Of a stretch of 64,000 nucleotides of DNA, positions 61,006 to 64,000 are shown in pieces. Numbering within the stretch: position 1 is the first letter of the stretch; every line of letters begins with the position of its first letter. The notes below the pieces were generated by a model. The model was given only the letters and a program-made list of their open reading frames with translations. It had not been told where the DNA came from and did no database searches. Position numbers and translations under genes: made by a program. The stretch is from Hornefia butyriciproducens (GTDB lineage Bacteria > Bacillota > Clostridia > Peptostreptococcales > Anaerovoracaceae): the NCBI RefSeq assembly GCF_009695915.1, contig NZ_VUMZ01000004.1, positions 62,001 through 126,000 on the forward strand. The letters are read 5' to 3'.

Positions 61006-61845
61006 TCATTCATCCTGTTTTTTGCTGTACTCCGCAATTTCACCGCATGTCGCGAACCAGACGTCCTTCTCTGACTGCATATGATCCAGCAGCTCCTCCA
61101 GAAGGCCCGTTCTCCCCGGCGCGCCGATCATGGCAGGATCCAGCTGAAGCACATAGCAAAGTCCGTACTCAGCCGCCCCGTCGAATTCATCGATCCAGTT
61201 GTCCAGAACCCCCGTGTAATTCGCGATGCGTCCCTGACCCGCAGGGAACGCCGGATGATAGTTGAAGGCGAAATACGGCAGATCATAGTTGACCCAGTGA
61301 ATGGGAATCTCTGTCATGGTTTCTCCGTTGCCGAGATCAATCTCACAGGGGCGGTCGTCGCAGCTGAGGTTGCTGGAATACGCGAGACCGAGCTCTTTTG
61401 CCGCCTGCAGGGTTTCCAGCGTCAGTTCTCCCTGAGGAGTACGGAACCCCCGCGGCGTTGTCCCGCAGACCCTTTCGACAGTTTCTATGCTCTTTTTCAG
61501 GGAATGCTTCTGCTCTTCCTTTGTGTACAAAGCCATATTCTCATCGCGGCTGCCCATGACGCCGATCTCATGCCCCCGCTCTGCAATGCTCCGCAGGGTG
61601 TCCGCATAATGCTCCGCCACCCATCCGGGCACAAAGGCTGTCGCGCGCAGCTTCCGTTCCTCCAGAATGTCCAGGATTCTGTCGATGCCCCGATTCATTC
61701 CATACTGGCCGAGGGACAGCGTCTTAGGCTTGTCCGCACAGTCCGGATCCAGATCCAGCCAGAACAGCTCCGCATTCAGATTCAACGTGACTGCCGCAGC
61801 ACAGCGATTTCCCTGCGGCCATACCGGTCTTTCCAGTTCCATCAT
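61006..61845 (-). CDS. Polysaccharide deacetylase-fold paralogue lacking metal ligands
   Basis: 279 residues, clearly homologous to the upstream deacetylase. However, the metal Asp region reads LNLNAELFW instead of FDVDGD, and the His motif reads GHEIGVMGSRDE instead of GHEIGHHGYAHE, so Asp and both His ligands are missing; the arginine loop GFRTPQGE is kept. Probably a non-catalytic partner or an enzyme of changed chemistry. AAGGAGG precedes ATG, which overlaps the preceding stop as ATGA. Third gene of the AGCS operon. Confidence 0.85.
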   Translation of the reverse strand: MMELERPVWPQGNRCAAAVTLNLNAELFWLDLDPDCADKPKTLSLGQYGMNRGIDRILDILEERKLRATAFVPGWVAEHYADTLRSIAERGHEIGVMGSRDENMALYTKEEQKHSLKKSIETVERVCGTTPRGFRTPQGELTLETLQAAKELGLAYSSNLSCDDRPCEIDLGNGETMTEIPIHWVNYDLPYFAFNYHPAFPAGQGRIANYTGVLDNWIDEFDGAAEYGLCYVLQLDPAMIGAPGRTGLLEELLDHMQSEKDVWFATCGEIAEYSKKQDE

Positions 61846-62705
61846 TCTGCCTCCTTCCCAATCGGATACTGCCGGCGGTACCAGGCAGCGATTTCGCTTC
61901 CGGTCGCTACCCAGACGTCGTCTCTTGCCGTAATGTTACGGAGCAGATGATCCAGAATCCGGATGCGTCCCGGTGATCCCAGAACCTGTGGATGCCCCAT
62001 GAAGGAAATTGCAAGTCCGTAACGGTAATGCCCCTCGAATTCTCTGAGGAAATTGTCCTCTACGTTCCGGTAGCAGGAGATCCTGTCCTGTCCGCAGGGT
62101 TCTGCCGGATACATGTTATAGGCCATTGCCACATAGTCATCCAGCTCCCATTTGGTGGGAATTTCAATGAAGTCGGTCGGCTCTCCGTCGATAACGGTCC
62201 GATACGGCCGGTCGTCACCGCGCATTGAGCTGGAATAGCGGAAGCCTCTCTCATACAGAAGCTTCGGCGTTTCAACCGCCCAGTCGCCGGAGGGTGTCCG
62301 GAAACCGGTGATTTCTTTACCGATCAGTTTCCTGAAGATGTTCTGTGATTTCTCGATGATCTCAATCTGCTCCTCCGTGCTCCGTCCCGCGAAGCGCTCA
62401 TGGGCGTATCCGTGGTGTCCGATCTCATGTCCCTGCGCGTCGATCCGCCGGATCAGATCGGGATATCTTTCTGCGGTGAGTCCCGGCACAAAGAATGTCG
62501 CGCGCACGCCGTATTCCTCCAGCTTCGCCATAATGCGATCCACACACCGGTTCGGTCCGTACCGGCCCACACTCAGCGACCGCAGGTACCTGTCGCCGTT
62601 GGGCAGGCCTTTGTTGCCGTTTTCCCAGGTCGTGTCCCCGTCCACATCGAACGTGAACATGACCGCACACCGTTTTCCGTCCGGCCATTTTATGCTGTTG
62701 TCCAT
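61842..62705 (-). CDS. Polysaccharide deacetylase / PuuE-like amidohydrolase
   Basis: 287 residues with NodB-fold motifs: TFDVDGDTTW (metal Asp), GHEIGHHGYAHE (two His) and GFRTPSGDW. No signal peptide, so it is cytoplasmic, which fits the PuuE/allantoinase-like subgroup rather than cell-wall deacetylases. Start 62705 (MDNSIKWPDGKRC) follows GAGGG and lies two bases after the AGCS symporter stop. The symporter probably imports an amide or N-acyl compound that this enzyme hydrolyses. Confidence 0.85.
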   Translation of the reverse strand: MDNSIKWPDGKRCAVMFTFDVDGDTTWENGNKGLPNGDRYLRSLSVGRYGPNRCVDRIMAKLEEYGVRATFFVPGLTAERYPDLIRRIDAQGHEIGHHGYAHERFAGRSTEEQIEIIEKSQNIFRKLIGKEITGFRTPSGDWAVETPKLLYERGFRYSSSMRGDDRPYRTVIDGEPTDFIEIPTKWELDDYVAMAYNMYPAEPCGQDRISCYRNVEDNFLREFEGHYRYGLAISFMGHPQVLGSPGRIRILDHLLRNITARDDVWVATGSEIAAWYRRQYPIGKEAE

Positions 62706-62707
62706 GC

Positions 62708-64000
62708 TTATACCCTCTTTCTTCGTTCTTCTGTCCATATATCGGTATCCAATTCCAGTCCAATGTCCGATGCCACGAATCTGCGGCCGTCGTTTTCGAC
62801 ATAATCCCTCAGAGCGCGAAGCACATACTTTCCTCCGAACAGAATAATCGGTGCATTGCAGAACACCAGCGCAATATTGATCAGATCCGACACATACCAG
62901 ATATTGTCAAGTTCCAGTCCGGCGAGTACGCAGAGTGTCCCGAACGGAACAAATACAAGCGCACCGAGAATCCGGATCGTATTTTTGCACGCTTTTCCCT
63001 TGGAAATCCTGGTTCCTGCAATTGATGCAAAGGAAACGAGTCCCAGCAAAGAAGTGAATGCGAACAATGCGTAGCATATACAGATTATCAGAACGATTAT
63101 CGCATCCGCACCGGTTCCGGGGGCCAGAGCCTTGATTGAATCCATAAATACGTCAATTTTCGATTGTGACAGAGTTGACCAGTCAACCTTCGGGTCGTCC
63201 CAGATATGCGCTGTGCATACAACAAAAGCACTGATTGTACAGATGACGATCGTGTCAACGAACACACCGATTGCCTGTACAAAACCCTGATCACAGGGAT
63301 GATCCTGTTCCGATACCGCCGCCGACATTGTAATTGTTCCCTGGCCCGCTTCGTTGGAAAGCAGTCCTCTCCGGATTCCCTGCGACAGCGCTACGCCAAA
63401 GGCTCCTCCGAATACGGATTCGGGCTTGAAGGCGCCGACAAAGACACTTTCAATAAATGCAGGGAAAAACCGAATGTTGATCACCATCAGAAAGAGGACG
63501 ATCGCAATGTAGATCACTGCCATCACCGGCACCATCTTGTCAGTTACCTTTGTGACCCGACGGATTCCACCGAACACGGCAAAGGCTGTTCCTACAATAA
63601 TGACAACGGCCAGAACATAATACAGTGTCGAGGTTCTCTCCGCCACCGTTCCAGTAACGGCTCCGATTGCTCCACCCGTTGCTGTAAATACATGGAATGT
63701 CTGAATCGGAATACTCAGCATGGCGAAGATAATATAAAATACCGTAAGCGCGATGCCGACTGCCTTTTTGTTACCGCAAAGCTTCTGTCCGTAGTACGGC
63801 AGACCTCCAACGTATTCATCGCCGTCGCGCTCCTTAAAGATCTGCGCCAGTGTAGATTCGACAAACGAACTGGCCATTCCGAACAAAGCCGAAACCCACA
63901 TCCACAGCAGCGCTCCCGGTCCGCCAAGAGAAATCGCGCCCGTTACCCCAATGATGTTTCCGGGACCGACGCGCATACCCATGCTGAGCATAAACGCTGC
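62708..64000 (-). CDS. AGCS-family sodium/amino acid symporter, 5' end beyond window
   Basis: At least 427 residues seen, entering the window around the first conserved motif MRVGPGNIIGVTGAIS, so the N-terminal helices lie outside. The second AGCS signature GLLSNEAGQGTITMSAAVS is intact. About ten membrane helices remain. Heads an operon with two deacetylase-fold proteins. Only moderately similar to the AGCS protein at 31170. Confidence 0.92.
   Translation of the reverse strand, partial: AAFMLSMGMRVGPGNIIGVTGAISLGGPGALLWMWVSALFGMASSFVESTLAQIFKERDGDEYVGGLPYYGQKLCGNKKAVGIALTVFYIIFAMLSIPIQTFHVFTATGGAIGAVTGTVAERTSTLYYVLAVVIIVGTAFAVFGGIRRVTKVTDKMVPVMAVIYIAIVLFLMVINIRFFPAFIESVFVGAFKPESVFGGAFGVALSQGIRRGLLSNEAGQGTITMSAAVSEQDHPCDQGFVQAIGVFVDTIVICTISAFVVCTAHIWDDPKVDWSTLSQSKIDVFMDSIKALAPGTGADAIIVLIICICYALFAFTSLLGLVSFASIAGTRISKGKACKNTIRILGALVFVPFGTLCVLAGLELDNIWYVSDLINIALVFCNAPIILFGGKYVLRALRDYVENDGRRFVASDIGLELDTDIWTEERRKRV

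Noticed and set aside
62708-63991. Complete AGCS gene starting at ATG 63991
   Set aside because: That ATG falls in the conserved GNIIGV region; the N-terminal helices are missing, so the real start is beyond the window.

Overview
The window looks like a chromosomal segment of an anaerobic Gram-positive Bacillota of class Clostridia, perhaps an Eubacteriales family XIII-type gut or oral organism (a guess). Support: strong AGGAGG ribosome sites, TTGACA/TATAAT promoters, U-tract terminators, a GGGtGRT/NifU-like pair, a short-form HisG with HisZ, an ACT/UPF0210 pair, an infC attenuator, and large secreted proteins ending in Fn3-like modules. I saw no phage, insertion sequence, CRISPR array, tRNA or rRNA. 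Nearly all genes are intact; only hisG (left edge) and a second AGCS symporter (right edge) are cut by the window.

Left part (1-20.3 kb): hisZ-hisG; a small Cys-rich FeoB-associated-type membrane protein; the GGGtGRT operon; a radical SAM protein; a metal-permease/Fur operon behind a TTGCA-rich operator; then a nickel region. There larE-larB-larC-DUF3842-coaBC (nickel-pincer cofactor synthesis plus a CoA enzyme) diverges from nikMN-nikQ-nikO (ECF-type nickel uptake). The nik leader begins with two ACGAA-loop hairpins, and the second overlaps an intrinsic terminator. No larA is in the window. A PucR-type regulator follows, divergent from an MFS transporter, an SDR and a ferredoxin-like aldo/keto reductase.

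Middle (20.3-51.7 kb): three large secreted proteins, two with DUF5722-type domains and one of these also carrying a metallophosphoesterase and a BIG2-like domain; infC-rpmI-rplT with ATT start and attenuator; an AGCS symporter; pyruvate carboxylase, MscS and TypA; the ung-lemA-DUF2207-zincin operon, apparently leaderless at ung; an aspartokinase-like protein with altered active-site motifs; radical SAM-ACT-UPF0210; csoR-copA behind two CsoR-type operators. copA ends in a fused CopZ domain that has its own internal ribosome site. A second Fe-S aldo/keto reductase follows.

Right part (51.7-64 kb): the most notable locus is a clear cobalamin riboswitch with terminator controlling two secreted proteins: a PQQ-type beta-propeller with Fn3 modules and a DUF4430 (transcobalamin C-terminal-like) protein. 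This suggests a surface system for capturing corrinoids. Divergent from it lies an XRE regulator plus nucleotidyltransferase pair (toxin-antitoxin or defence candidate). Fumarase, malic enzyme and argH follow. The window ends with an AGCS symporter operon carrying one intact polysaccharide-deacetylase-fold enzyme and a paralogue that has lost its metal ligands.
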